A DNA stretch of 64,000 bases, taken from positions 5,766,001 through 5,830,000 of the forward strand of contig NZ_JADBEB010000001.1 of NCBI RefSeq assembly GCF_014874095.1, written 5' to 3'. Shown piece after piece: positions 37,305 through 45,848 of the stretch. This DNA is from Plantactinospora soyae (GTDB taxonomy: Bacteria > Actinomycetota > Actinomycetes > Mycobacteriales > Micromonosporaceae). How positions within the stretch are numbered: position 1 is the stretch's first letter; each line of letters opens with the position of its first letter. Below the pieces are notes generated by a model. The model ran no database searches and was not told the origin of the DNA. It worked only from the letters and a program-made list of their open reading frames with translations. The translations under genes and the position numbers were made by a program.

Positions 37305-38240
37305 TCAGTCGATCGTCCAGGGCCGGAGCTTCTCGGGGTTGCGGACCGACCAGACGCGGGTGATCCGATCATCGGCGATGTCGAACGCGATCACCGTCAG
37401 GCTGACGCCGGCCGCCTGAACCACCAGGCCCGGCTGACCGTTGACCGTACGCTCCAGGATCGTCAGGCCGGGTGCCCTGCCGGCGACGTCCACGAGCACG
37501 CGTGCGACCCGCTCGCTGCCCTCGATCGGCCGGAGTTCGGCGTTTACCAGTCCACCGCCGTCACCGATCGCCGTGACATCGGGATCGAGGAGGCCGATGA
37601 GGGCCTCGATGTCCTTGGCTTCCCACGCCTGCTTGAAGTCCCGGACGATGGCGGCGCGCCGGGCCGTCGGCGTCGCCGGAGCCTGCGAGGCGCGGATGCG
37701 GCGGCGGGCCGACGAGGCGAGTTGGCGGCATGCCGCCGGGGTACGGCCGACGATCTCGGCGATTTCGGCGAAGGGGTAGCGGAAGACGTCGTGCAGGATG
37801 AACGCGACGCGTTCGGCGGGGGTCATCGATTCGAGTACGACGAGGAAGGCCATGTTGACCGACTCGTCGAGGGTGACCCGGTCGGCCGGGTCGGTCGTGA
37901 TCCCGTCCGAGCGTGTGTTGATCCACTCGGTGGGTTCGGGTAGCGGCTCGGGGATCCATTCGCCGACGTAGCGTTCCCGTCGGGCCCGCGCCGAGCCCAG
38001 CAGGTCGAGGCAGATGCGGCTGGCCACGGTCGTCAGCCAGGCGCCGGGGGACTCGATGGCCTGCTGGCGCTGCGTGGACATGGCGTACCAGCGGGCGTAC
38101 GTCTCCTGTACGACGTCCTCGGCGTCGGCCAGCGAGCCGAGCAGCCGGTACGCGAGATTGATCAGTCGATGCCGCTCGCGTACGACCGCGTTCAGGATCG
38201 GATCGAGCTGGTCTCTGCCGGGCCCGGACTGGGTGCTCAT
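37305..38240 (-). CDS. ECF41-family RNA polymerase sigma factor (SigJ-like)
   Basis: 311 residues from ATG 38240. Sigma region 2 (LINLAYRLLGSLADAEDVVQE), the linker signature GEWIPEPLPEP (WLPEP in the family), and region 4 (MTPAERVAFILHDVFRYPFAEIAEIVGRTPAACRQLASSARRR). The ~120-residue SnoaL-like C-terminal extension carries the family motifs DGGG (AIGDGGGLVN) and NPEKL at the end (RNPEKLRPW). That extension sets activity and replaces an anti-sigma factor. No COE carboxymuconolactone/oxidoreductase/epimerase gene is adjacent except the divergent wrbA, a redox partner. An identical promoter element precedes both genes. Confidence 0.93.
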   Translation of the reverse strand: MSTQSGPGRDQLDPILNAVVRERHRLINLAYRLLGSLADAEDVVQETYARWYAMSTQRQQAIESPGAWLTTVASRICLDLLGSARARRERYVGEWIPEPLPEPTEWINTRSDGITTDPADRVTLDESVNMAFLVVLESMTPAERVAFILHDVFRYPFAEIAEIVGRTPAACRQLASSARRRIRASQAPATPTARRAAIVRDFKQAWEAKDIEALIGLLDPDVTAIGDGGGLVNAELRPIEGSERVARVLVDVAGRAPGLTILERTVNGQPGLVVQAAGVSLTVIAFDIADDRITRVWSVRNPEKLRPWTID

Positions 38241-38281
38241 GGTGTCGCCGACTCCCTTGATCGCATCTGCCTCACCGGTTC

Positions 38282-38308
38282 GACGAAACAACGCACCGGA
38301 CTGTGAGG
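38282..38308 (-). promoter_or_regulatory. ECF41-type promoter of the sigma gene itself
   Basis: Read on the minus strand: CCTCACA (complement of 38302-38308), exactly 16 bases, then CGTC (complement of 38282-38285). This fits the ECF41 consensus TGTCACA-N16-CGTC at 5 of 7 plus 4 of 4 positions and predicts autoregulation. The gene starts 42 bases downstream. Confidence 0.75.
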
Positions 38309-38319
38309 TCGACGCGTCG

Positions 38320-38346
38320 CCTCACATTCCGAGCGGTCGGGTCGTC
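38320..38346 (+). promoter_or_regulatory. ECF41-type promoter of wrbA
   Basis: CCTCACA (38320-38326), 16 bases, CGTC (38343-38346): the same element as on the opposite strand. The two -35 boxes face each other as TGTGAGG-N11-CCTCACA (38302-38326). It leaves a ~155-base leader before the wrbA ATG. Confidence 0.75.
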
Positions 38347-38506
38347 GTACTGGTCGGACGAACACCCCGGCCAGTCAACCACCGCGTCGGCGCTGACCAT
38401 CCTGCTGGCACTCGTGTCCAGCCGGCGCACCAGCCCCCGCGGCCCGGCTGGACTGGGCACCCACCGGCAACGCCGGACAGAACGCCGCGAAGGAAGGAAA
38501 CCGATC

Positions 38507-39115
38507 ATGGAACCCGTGCAGGTCGCGATCGTCTACTACAGCGCCACCGGCACCGTGCACACCCTGGCGCGAGCCGCCGCCGACGGCGCGGAGAAGGCCG
38601 GCGCACACGTCCGACTGCGCAAGGTCGCCGAACTGGCCCCGCCGGACGCGATCAACGCCAGGCCGGCCTGGGCCCAGCACGTCCGGGACACCGCCGACGT
38701 CACCGAGGCCAGCCTCGCCGACCTGGCCTGGGCCGACGCGGTGCTGTTCGGCACCCCGACCCGGTTCGGCAACGTGGCCGGCCAGCTCAAGGCGTTCATC
38801 GACACCACCGGTGGCCTCTGGTACCAGGGCAAACTCGCCGACAAGGTGTACTCGGCATTCACCGCGTCCAACACCGCGCACGGCGGACAGGAGTCCACCA
38901 TCCTGGCGCTGGCGAACGTCTTCTACCACTGGGGCGGCATCATCGTGCCCCCCGGCTACACCGATCCGGTCCAGTTCCAGACCGGCAATCCCTACGGCAC
39001 CTCGCACGTGACCGCCGATGGCCCACCCGGAAACGTGGTTCTGGAAGCCGCCCGCTACCAGGCCCGGCGCGTCGTCGACATCGCGGCGGCGCTCAAGGCG
39101 GGCCGCACCGCCTGA
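38507..39115 (+). CDS. wrbA: NAD(P)H:quinone oxidoreductase, WrbA type
   Basis: 202 residues from ATG 38507 with AGGAAGGA upstream. Flavodoxin-like fold: FMN phosphate loop YYSATGTVHTLARAAADGA (about 9-27), FGTPTRFGNVAGQLKAFIDTTGGLW (about 78-102, the WrbA signature) and SNTAHGGQESTILAL, FYHWGGIIVPPGYT near the FMN. The family makes two-electron quinone reductions, limiting redox cycling. It is the divergent neighbour of the ECF41 gene and shares its promoter signature, so it is the probable target, in the role the COE genes play elsewhere. Confidence 0.92.
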   Translation: MEPVQVAIVYYSATGTVHTLARAAADGAEKAGAHVRLRKVAELAPPDAINARPAWAQHVRDTADVTEASLADLAWADAVLFGTPTRFGNVAGQLKAFIDTTGGLWYQGKLADKVYSAFTASNTAHGGQESTILALANVFYHWGGIIVPPGYTDPVQFQTGNPYGTSHVTADGPPGNVVLEAARYQARRVVDIAAALKAGRTA

Positions 39116-39146
39116 CCGGAGCCGGCGAGACCGTCGAGGCGACCGG

Positions 39147-42100
39147 TCATCCCGGGCGGGCCTCGGCGAGCGTGCGCAGTGCCCGGGCCTCGATCAGCCG
39201 GTACCCGGATCGGCGAGCGAGTTCGACGGCCTTGCCGCCCTGTGCCCTGGCCCCGGCGAGATCGCCGAGGTCCAGTAGGGCCTCGGCCGATCCGCGCAGC
39301 GCGTCCGCCTCGCACCAGCGGAAGCTGGTCGCCCGCGCGATCTCCAATGCCTGGCCGTGATGCTCGCTGGCCTCCGCGGCCAGTCCCAGCCGCAGGCAGA
39401 CGTCGCCGAGCGAGATGAGCGCCCACGCCTCGGTGCCGTGGTCGCCGATCTGACGGGTCAGCTCGACTGCCGACCGGGCATCCGAGCGTGTCTGCGCCGA
39501 CGGGCCGGTCTGGCAGTGCAGCAGCGCGCGGCCGGAGAGCGCGGTCGCCTCGCCGTACGAGTAGCCGAGCTCCCGGTTGGCGACCAGCGCCCGGGTGTAG
39601 AACTCCTCGGCCGTGTCCCGGTGGCCGAGGTCCCGGTGCACGTTGCCGAGGTCGACGAGCAGGACCGCGACGCTGTACCGGATGCCCTCCCGCTCGGCTG
39701 TCTCCAGCGCCGGGCCGAAGTGTCCGAGCGACTGGTCCAGCACGCCGAGCTGCCAGTACGCGAAGCCGAGGTTGGCCAGCGCCATGACCGTTCCGCCGCT
39801 CTGGCCCAGTTGCCGACTCAGCCGCAGCGACTGCAACCCGCAGTCGATCGACGCCCGCGGGTTGCCCAGACGCTGGTGCACCGCACTGAGATTGTTCAGC
39901 ACGGCGGCCCGGCCCTCGTGCCAGCCGTCGGCGACGTTCCGCCGCAGTGCGCTGACGAGATGCGCCCGGGCCTCCTCGTACCGGCCCGTGTTGACGTAGG
40001 CGAGCGAGATGCTCTGGTGCATCGCGGCCTGTGCGCGCTCGTCGCCCTCGGCACGCGCCACGTCCAGCGCCGCCGTCGCCATGTTGGCCCACTCCGTGTG
40101 GTGGCCCCGGTAGTGGAAGAAGGCGCGCAGGGCGTCGGCGATGTGCCAGGCCAGCGGCCGGGGGCCTCGTTCCGCGACCTGGTCGACGGCCGCGGCCAGG
40201 TTCGGCCATTCGGCGTCGAGCCAGGAGAGGGCGCTCGGGTTGTCCGTGAAGGCGATCCCGTCGGGCAGCTCCCTCGGCAGTCGGAGGAACTGTGGAACGA
40301 GCCGCCGGCCCGCCGCGTCGGCCGTGTGCAGGTAGTGGTCGAGTACCAGTCTGCGGGCCTGCTCGCGCTCGGCCGTCGTGTCTTCGGTCAGCGCCCGGTC
40401 GACCGCGTACTGGCGGAGCAGGTCGTGGAACCGAAAGCGTCCGCGTGCGTACTGCTCGACCAGGTGTGCCGCGACCAGCGCCTTCATCAGCCGTTCCGTA
40501 CGAGCCGGCGGCAGCCCGGAGACGACACTTGCCGGCAGTGCGGTGAAGGTCTGTCCCGGCAACAGCCCGAGACGGCGGAACAGGAGTCGGTGCTCGGTCG
40601 GCAATGCCTTGTAGGACAGGGCAAAGGCCTTGGTGATGGCACTCTCTTCGGCACCGTCCACGGTCAGACCCGCCAACGGGTCACCCTCGGCGAGGTCCTG
40701 CACCAGTCCGGCGATCTCGGACTCGGGGTCCGCACCGACGTTGGCCACCGCGATCCGCAGGGCGAGCGGCAGGTGACCGCAGAGTTGGGCCAGCCTCTCG
40801 GCGGCCATCGCCTCGGCGGCGACCTGGTCGACACCGAGTGCGACCTCCAGCAGCCGGCGGGAGTCCGCGGCCGGAAGCACCGACAGCGGCAGCGCCTGTG
40901 CGCCGGTGCGGGCGATCAGGTCACCGAGCCGCTGTCTGCTGGTGACGACGACCGTGCCCACCGGCGGGATCAGCGTGATCACCTGGCCGGTGTCGCGTAC
41001 GTTGTCCAGCACCAACAGGACGTGTTCGTCGGCGAGCATGGAGCGGAACAGGGCTGCCCGGCCGTCCACGTCCGCCGGGATCAACCGGGGGTCGGCACCC
41101 AGGCCGGTCAGCATCTGGATGAGCGCGGCGGCCGGGGTCAGCGGTTCGTGCTCGGCGTCGAAGCCGCGCAGGTCGAGGTAGAGCTGTCCGCCCGGAAACC
41201 GACCCCGGTTGCGGTGGGCCCAGTGGACGGCGAGCGCGGTCTTGCCGACCCCCGCGATGCCGCTGATCACCCAGAGCTTCGTGCCCGACGGCGACGTCAG
41301 CCCGGCATCGAGCCGGTTCAGTTCGCCGGTACGCCCGACGAACCCGAGGGCGTCGTGTGGCAGTTGGGCCGGCCGTACCGGTTCGGGCGACGTTCTCCGC
41401 CGCGACTGCCCGGGAGCATGGTCGAGGGCCGGATCCGCGCGCAGGATCGCGGACTCGAGCCGCCGCAGTTCCGGTACCGGATCGAGGCCGAGTTCGTCGG
41501 TCAGTCTCGTCCGCAGGGTGTGGTACGTCGCGAGCGCGTCGGCGGTACGGCCCTCCCGGTACAGCGCGAGCATGAGCTGGCCCACCAACCGCTGCCGCAG
41601 GGCGTGTTCGGCCACGAGGCCGGTGAGTTCGGCGAGCAGTTGCCGGCTGCGGCCCAACCGCAGTAGGGCGTCCACCCGGCTCTCCAACGCCGCCCACCGG
41701 CCTTCGTGCAGGTGGCCGCAGAGCCGATCCGCGACGTCCCTGGACACCACCTCGCCGAGGGCGTCGCCGCGCCACAGCGCGAGCGCCTGGTCGAACAGTT
41801 CGACGGCGGGCTCGTCGGCGCAGGAGGCCGCCCGGGCGACCAGGTCGGTGAACCGGTGTGCGTCCACCGAGAGCGGGTCCACCCGTAGGACGTATCCGGC
41901 CCCCCGACCGACTATCTCGGGCGCGTCGTCGCCGAACTGCCGGAACGACGTTCGCAGCCGGGATATCAGCGTCTGGATCGAGGCTCGTGCGGACGCCGGC
42001 ACGTCCTGGTCCTCCCAGACGAGGTCGACCAGGCGGTTCAGCGGCACCAGGCGGTTGGCCTCCAGTAGCAGGACCGCCAGTACGAAACGCTGCTTGCGCG

Positions 42101-42173
42101 AACCGAGGCTGACTCGTTCCCTGCCCACCCATGCCTCGACGGGGCCCAGGATGCGGAACTCGATCTCGTTCAC
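39147..42173 (-). CDS. AfsR/SARP-type transcriptional activator with NB-ARC and TPR domains
   Basis: 1008 residues from GTG 42173 (preceded by GGAGAG; the open frame to 43253 reads as a shadow of the next gene). Domains in order: OmpR-type winged helix (EFRILGPVEAWVGRERVSLG, about 3-95), BTAD (about 100-250), a P-loop ATPase of the NB-ARC type with Walker A GIAGVGKTALA (about 310) and LLVLDNV, then about 6-8 TPR repeats from residue ~690 (NTGRYEEARAHLVSALR, LGNVHRDLGHRDTAEEFYTRALVANRELG). Length matches AfsR. SARPs activate by binding direct repeats; matching repeats lie upstream of the two divergent genes. Confidence 0.93.
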   Translation of the reverse strand: MNEIEFRILGPVEAWVGRERVSLGSRKQRFVLAVLLLEANRLVPLNRLVDLVWEDQDVPASARASIQTLISRLRTSFRQFGDDAPEIVGRGAGYVLRVDPLSVDAHRFTDLVARAASCADEPAVELFDQALALWRGDALGEVVSRDVADRLCGHLHEGRWAALESRVDALLRLGRSRQLLAELTGLVAEHALRQRLVGQLMLALYREGRTADALATYHTLRTRLTDELGLDPVPELRRLESAILRADPALDHAPGQSRRRTSPEPVRPAQLPHDALGFVGRTGELNRLDAGLTSPSGTKLWVISGIAGVGKTALAVHWAHRNRGRFPGGQLYLDLRGFDAEHEPLTPAAALIQMLTGLGADPRLIPADVDGRAALFRSMLADEHVLLVLDNVRDTGQVITLIPPVGTVVVTSRQRLGDLIARTGAQALPLSVLPAADSRRLLEVALGVDQVAAEAMAAERLAQLCGHLPLALRIAVANVGADPESEIAGLVQDLAEGDPLAGLTVDGAEESAITKAFALSYKALPTEHRLLFRRLGLLPGQTFTALPASVVSGLPPARTERLMKALVAAHLVEQYARGRFRFHDLLRQYAVDRALTEDTTAEREQARRLVLDHYLHTADAAGRRLVPQFLRLPRELPDGIAFTDNPSALSWLDAEWPNLAAAVDQVAERGPRPLAWHIADALRAFFHYRGHHTEWANMATAALDVARAEGDERAQAAMHQSISLAYVNTGRYEEARAHLVSALRRNVADGWHEGRAAVLNNLSAVHQRLGNPRASIDCGLQSLRLSRQLGQSGGTVMALANLGFAYWQLGVLDQSLGHFGPALETAEREGIRYSVAVLLVDLGNVHRDLGHRDTAEEFYTRALVANRELGYSYGEATALSGRALLHCQTGPSAQTRSDARSAVELTRQIGDHGTEAWALISLGDVCLRLGLAAEASEHHGQALEIARATSFRWCEADALRGSAEALLDLGDLAGARAQGGKAVELARRSGYRLIEARALRTLAEARPG

Positions 42174-42307
42174 CTCTCCGTCGATCTGCGACTCGCGGCC
42201 GGGGCGGCGACGCCGTTCGGGGCCCGGCCGGCGGACCGCCCGCGAGGAGGTCGGCGAACCAACGGCGCGGCCGGTTCTCGGCCAACGGGTGGCCGGGGAA
42301 GGTCGGA

Positions 42308-42338
42308 TTGCAAGGGCCTTGCAAGCGCGGTACGCAAG
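42308..42338 (+). promoter_or_regulatory. Triple GCAAG repeat (site A), predicted SARP box
   Basis: GCAAG at 42310-42314, 42321-42325 and 42334-42338, i.e. spacings of 11 and 13 bases. The first two form a palindrome TTGCAAGG-G-CCTTGCAA (42308-42324). It lies 54 bases before the secreted-protein start. SARPs bind heptamer repeats spaced by about one helix turn. Confidence 0.65.
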
Positions 42339-42392
42339 GGTACTGCGCCATCCGTACCCGTCGCCCGAACATCCATCGGTAGGAGTCAAAAC

Positions 42393-43421
42393 ATGCGAAG
42401 AGCCTTCAGTGTGGTCGTGGCCATGCTGTTCGTCGTCACGTCCGCGAGCGTCGCGCACGCCGACGAGGGGTCGGTGACCAGGGTGACGCTGACGAGTGCG
42501 AACAGCTTCCAGTCGAGGGTCGAGGAGCGCCTGTTGAGCAGGACCGTCACCCTCGCCGCCGGGGAGTCCCGGCACGTGCGGGGACGCCTCCAGGCGACCA
42601 GCAGCGTGCCGCAGATCGTGTCGATGAACAACACGCTCAAGTGCGTCAACTCGGCCGGTGCCGTGGTCGGCACCACCTCGACGTCGTCGCGCAACCACGA
42701 AGGCTCGGACACCACCTACTACGCCAGGCCCGGGCATCTGCCGATCGACGCCGACCTCCTGTTCACCGCGCCCTCGGCGGGCACCTACACCTGTGGCCTG
42801 TACGGGTACACGGCCTCCACCTCGCTCAGCGGTTACCACCTGACCGCCGTCGCCACCGACACCTGGCTCGAGGTCAGCGACACCAACCAGGTGGGCGCGC
42901 GTTGGTGGCAGAACCCGGCCTGTAGCAGCACCGGTACCTCGAGCACCTGTACCTACGTCGGCGCCGGTACGTCCACGGCCTGGGTGTTCTACGACGACGG
43001 TACGCCGGTCCACAAGTGGAACGCCGCCGCCAACGCCAGCTCCGTGCAGGCTCTGGCCACACTGGAGCTGACGACGTGTTACACCGGTACCGCGTCGTGT
43101 AAGAGCAGCATCGACGCGTACGAGCAGCCGCGCGGTACGAACGCGGTGGTCGACGTACGTTTCGAGTTCATCCAGCTGGACCCGACCGCACACACCTGTC
43201 GGACGACGAGCACCGCGACCTCCCGGAAGACGATCCGCGACGACGCGCACCACTACGTCGCGAACTTCGCCCTCTCAGGTATTCCGATCGATCCGACCTG
43301 TGGGACCCGGACCTTTCTCATGCGGATCTTCGTCAAGCACGTCTCCGGCAACCCGATCAAAATCGACGGGGAGCAGAGCACGACCTCGTTGACGAACGGC
43401 ATCGCGATGAACATCTTCTGA
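42393..43421 (+). CDS. Secreted protein of unknown function, 342 residues
   Basis: ATG 42393 with TAGGAG upstream. Signal peptide about 1-23 (ends AHA). Mature protein is beta-rich, low in charge, Thr/Ser-rich, with ten or more Cys in spaced pairs (LKCVNSAG, YTCGLYG, NPACSSTG, STCTYVG, TTCYTG, ASCKSS, HTCRTT, PTCGTR), consistent with disulfides outside the cell. I do not recognise a family; it has no catalytic motif, repeat or sortase signal. It lies between the SARP gene and the trypsin-like protease gene and shares its upstream GCAAG repeats with that protease gene, so the two are probably co-induced. It could be a protease inhibitor, toxin or envelope protein; none is supported. Confidence 0.75.
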   Translation: MRRAFSVVVAMLFVVTSASVAHADEGSVTRVTLTSANSFQSRVEERLLSRTVTLAAGESRHVRGRLQATSSVPQIVSMNNTLKCVNSAGAVVGTTSTSSRNHEGSDTTYYARPGHLPIDADLLFTAPSAGTYTCGLYGYTASTSLSGYHLTAVATDTWLEVSDTNQVGARWWQNPACSSTGTSSTCTYVGAGTSTAWVFYDDGTPVHKWNAAANASSVQALATLELTTCYTGTASCKSSIDAYEQPRGTNAVVDVRFEFIQLDPTAHTCRTTSTATSRKTIRDDAHHYVANFALSGIPIDPTCGTRTFLMRIFVKHVSGNPIKIDGEQSTTSLTNGIAMNIF

Positions 43422-43469
43422 CCACCGCTCGTTCCCGCCGCGCGAGGACGAGTCTGAGGAGGCGGGAAA

Positions 43470-43504
43470 GGGTCCGGGCCCCCTCGATCGAGGGGCCCGG
43501 ACCC
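43470..43504. terminator. Strong hairpin terminator
   Basis: Almost perfect 15-bp arms, GGGTCCGGGCCCC against GGGGCCCGGACCC, through a CTCGATCGA-type centre, about 48 bases after the secreted-protein stop. Confidence 0.8.
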
Positions 43505-43592
43505 CTGGTCGGGGCGGCTGACGGCCCCGCCGTGATGTTCGCCTCGCCCGGTCGGCCGGAGTGGTCGCCGCGAGCCGGCGGCTGAGCGGGCT

Positions 43593-43621
43593 GCAAGGCT
43601 TGTGCAAGCGGGTCACGCGAG
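43593..43621 (+). promoter_or_regulatory. Triple GCAAG repeat (site B), predicted SARP box
   Basis: GCAAG at 43593-43597 and 43604-43608, then GCGAG at 43617-43621: spacings 11 and 13, identical to site A. The surrounding 40 bases are also similar (GCAAGG....GCAAGCG....CGC(A/G)AGGGT). Lies ~95 bases before the protease start. Confidence 0.65.
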
Positions 43622-43715
43622 GGTGGCCGCGTCCACCCACCACATCGGATCTGCCGAAGGCGTATCCGTGGGTGGGAAACGGTCCGACCATCCGAACGTG
43701 TCAACAGGAGGTTCC

Positions 43716-44945
43716 GTGCGTAGACGCATGGTGTTCGTGGGCTGCCTACTCGTCGCGGTCGCGGGCACGACGTCAGCCGCCCAGGCGGACGTGTCGACAG
43801 CGAAAGCGGCCGAACAATGGTCTACCGCCGGCTTCGCCGCGGACGTCGACACTGCGGCGATGACCCGGCAGTACCACCGTCTCAGGGCCATGGCGGCCGC
43901 CGACCCCGAGGGTGCCGGGAGCACCTACTTCGACGAGGCCACCGGCCAGCTCGTCGTCAGGTACGTGAAGAACGAGGACGGCGCCCGGTGGCAGGCGAGG
44001 GGGAGAGGACTGGCCGCCCAGGCCGGTGACGTGCCGGTCCGGTACGAGGCGACCGACGTCTCGTTGCGGCGTCTGGAGGAGGCAACCAAGAGCCTGGACG
44101 ACTCCCGCGGCTGGGCGGGTTCACTGGCCGGCCTGGTGCATCAGGTACGCCTCGACGAGCTCGCCGATGAGATTGTCATCGAGGCCGCCGGCGAGGCGGA
44201 GAAGCTTGCCGCGGCGGCGGAGCGGGCCACCGGACTTCCACCCCGGGTCACCGTCTCCAAGGCCGGGCCGGTCCAGCAGAGCCGCCGGTCGGACACGGCA
44301 CCGTTCTACGGCGGCCTGGCGCTCTGGCGGCGCGTTGTCGGGAACCCGCTCACGGAAAACGCGGCCTGCACGACCGGCTTCCGGATGACGCGCGGCGGGA
44401 CGAACAGCAACTGGGTGACCATCGCGGGGCACTGCGGTACGAACGGAGACCAGTACTGGCACCCGGGCGGTTGGGCGGTCCGGATCAGTTCGGACTACGA
44501 GAGCCTGGGCACGGACGTCGCGATGCTGGCGCCACTCGGCGACGCCTACTTCAGCCGTAACTCGTGGTTCGGCGGAAGAAACGCCGCGACCGCGCACCCG
44601 GTCAGTGGAAAGGACACCGACTGGCCCGCGGTCGGTTCGGCGCTCTACATCTCCGGGTCGAACGGCGGGCTGGTCTACGGCCGGGTGACGTCGGACCGCG
44701 GCACCTGCGGCGGCGAACGCATGGTCGTCGTCGACACCACCAACGGGCACACCAACGACGGCGCCACCCTGGGCGGCGACTCCGGAGCGCCGGTCACCCG
44801 GTGGAACACCGCCACCTCGGCCACCGACGATCTCGCGGCGGTGGGCAGCCATTCCTGCGGCAACGCCGTCGACACCTCGTGGTTCGTGCCGATCCACCGG
44901 GTGGAGTCGGCCACCGACGCCGTCGTGGTGATCGGCGGCAACTGA
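43716..44945 (+). CDS. Secreted trypsin-like serine protease (S1, streptogrisin-like)
   Basis: 409 residues from GTG 43716 with AGGAGGT upstream. Signal peptide about 1-26 (LLVAVAGTTSAAQA), a propeptide of about 150 residues, then a chymotrypsin fold with His239 (TIAGHCGTN), Asp267 (LGTDVAML) and Ser356 (GGDSGAPV). The catalytic domain Cys pattern (AGHC, GTCGG, HSCG) resembles streptogrisin / S1E enzymes. Likely autocatalytic maturation outside the cell. The GCAAG repeat box upstream matches that of the preceding gene, despite the terminator in between, indicating two separate promoters under one regulator. Confidence 0.92.
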   Translation: MRRRMVFVGCLLVAVAGTTSAAQADVSTAKAAEQWSTAGFAADVDTAAMTRQYHRLRAMAAADPEGAGSTYFDEATGQLVVRYVKNEDGARWQARGRGLAAQAGDVPVRYEATDVSLRRLEEATKSLDDSRGWAGSLAGLVHQVRLDELADEIVIEAAGEAEKLAAAAERATGLPPRVTVSKAGPVQQSRRSDTAPFYGGLALWRRVVGNPLTENAACTTGFRMTRGGTNSNWVTIAGHCGTNGDQYWHPGGWAVRISSDYESLGTDVAMLAPLGDAYFSRNSWFGGRNAATAHPVSGKDTDWPAVGSALYISGSNGGLVYGRVTSDRGTCGGERMVVVDTTNGHTNDGATLGGDSGAPVTRWNTATSATDDLAAVGSHSCGNAVDTSWFVPIHRVESATDAVVVIGGN

Positions 44946-45150
44946 CAGGTACCGGTACGCGGGCGGCAATGGTGCCGTCCGCGTACCGCCGGCTCGGCCG
45001 CGCGTGCCGCGAGTGCTTCGGTTTGCCAAAGTAGCAAGAAAGGTTGTCGGAGTCGCAGGCGTTCCGGATGCTGGTGGGCACGGACCTCACGAGTCCTACG
45101 CCGCGATCGTCGCGGCGCCCGCTGTGGAGCACCGGAAGGGAAACCGTCTG

Positions 45151-45804
45151 ATGAGTGGACACGGACACCAGCTCACCGAGGACGAAGCGGCCGCGATGTT
45201 CGAGCCGCCGAGCTGGGACGAGCGGTACTCCGGGTCGGAAACGATCTGGAGCGGGAAACCCAACGCGCAGCTCGTCGCGGAGGTGGCCACACTGACGCCG
45301 GGCACCGCGCTCGACGTCGGCTGCGGTGAGGGCGGCGACGTGATCTGGCTGGCCGGCCAGGGTTGGACGGCCACCGGTGCCGACTTCTCCGCCAACGGCC
45401 TGGCGCGGGCCGCCCGGCACGCCGAGCAGGCCGGAGTCGGCGACCGCACGCACTGGTGGCAGGTCGACGCACGGACCTTCGCGGCGGACGGGCGCTCCTA
45501 CGACCTGGTCACCAGCCACTTCCTGCACGCGCCGGACGGTCAGATGGTGGAGGTGACCCGCCGACTGGCCGAGGCCGTCGCCCCCGGCGGGCACCTGCTC
45601 GTCGTCGGCCACGCCCCGTCCGAGGTGTTCGCCCAGCTGACCGCGAGCCAGCGCAGGGCGATGTTCGTCGCCGAGGAACTGCTGCCCGGCCTGCCGGACG
45701 ACTTCGAGGTCCTGGTGGTCGAGCAGCGGCCCAGGACGATGACCCGCGACGGGGTGACGGTCGACGTGCACGACTCCACGCTGCTCGCTCGCCGTACGTC
45801 GTAG
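45151..45804 (+). CDS. Class I SAM-dependent methyltransferase
   Basis: 217 residues from ATG 45151 (AAGGGA upstream). Motif I ALDVGCGEGGDVIWLA (about 52-67), then ATGADFS, and APGGHLLVVGHAPSEV after motif III. Related in outline to the methyltransferase at 35829 (ERYSGSETIWSGKPN at the front and the VGH post-motif) but without the His-rich insert. A role in detoxification or small-molecule methylation is possible, as with TehB-like proteins. The 205-base upstream gap has an A-rich patch AAAGTAGCAAGAAAGG (45028-45043) that may hold the promoter. Confidence 0.87.
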   Translation: MSGHGHQLTEDEAAAMFEPPSWDERYSGSETIWSGKPNAQLVAEVATLTPGTALDVGCGEGGDVIWLAGQGWTATGADFSANGLARAARHAEQAGVGDRTHWWQVDARTFAADGRSYDLVTSHFLHAPDGQMVEVTRRLAEAVAPGGHLLVVGHAPSEVFAQLTASQRRAMFVAEELLPGLPDDFEVLVVEQRPRTMTRDGVTVDVHDSTLLARRTS

Positions 45805-45848
45805 CGCGGGTGGCACCGTTGCCCCGTGTCGCCGGGGTGGCTCGGCGA

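Noticed and set aside
42308-42324. LacI-type operator at TTGCAAGG-G-CCTTGCAA
   Set aside because: The palindrome is the first two arms of a direct repeat that recurs with the same 11/13 spacing at 43593, where no palindrome exists; the direct-repeat (SARP) reading explains both sites.
42174-43253. Possible N-terminal extension of the SARP
   Set aside because: The frame upstream of GTG 42173 overlaps the secreted-protein gene and the GCAAG box, and the winged helix begins directly after the GTG.
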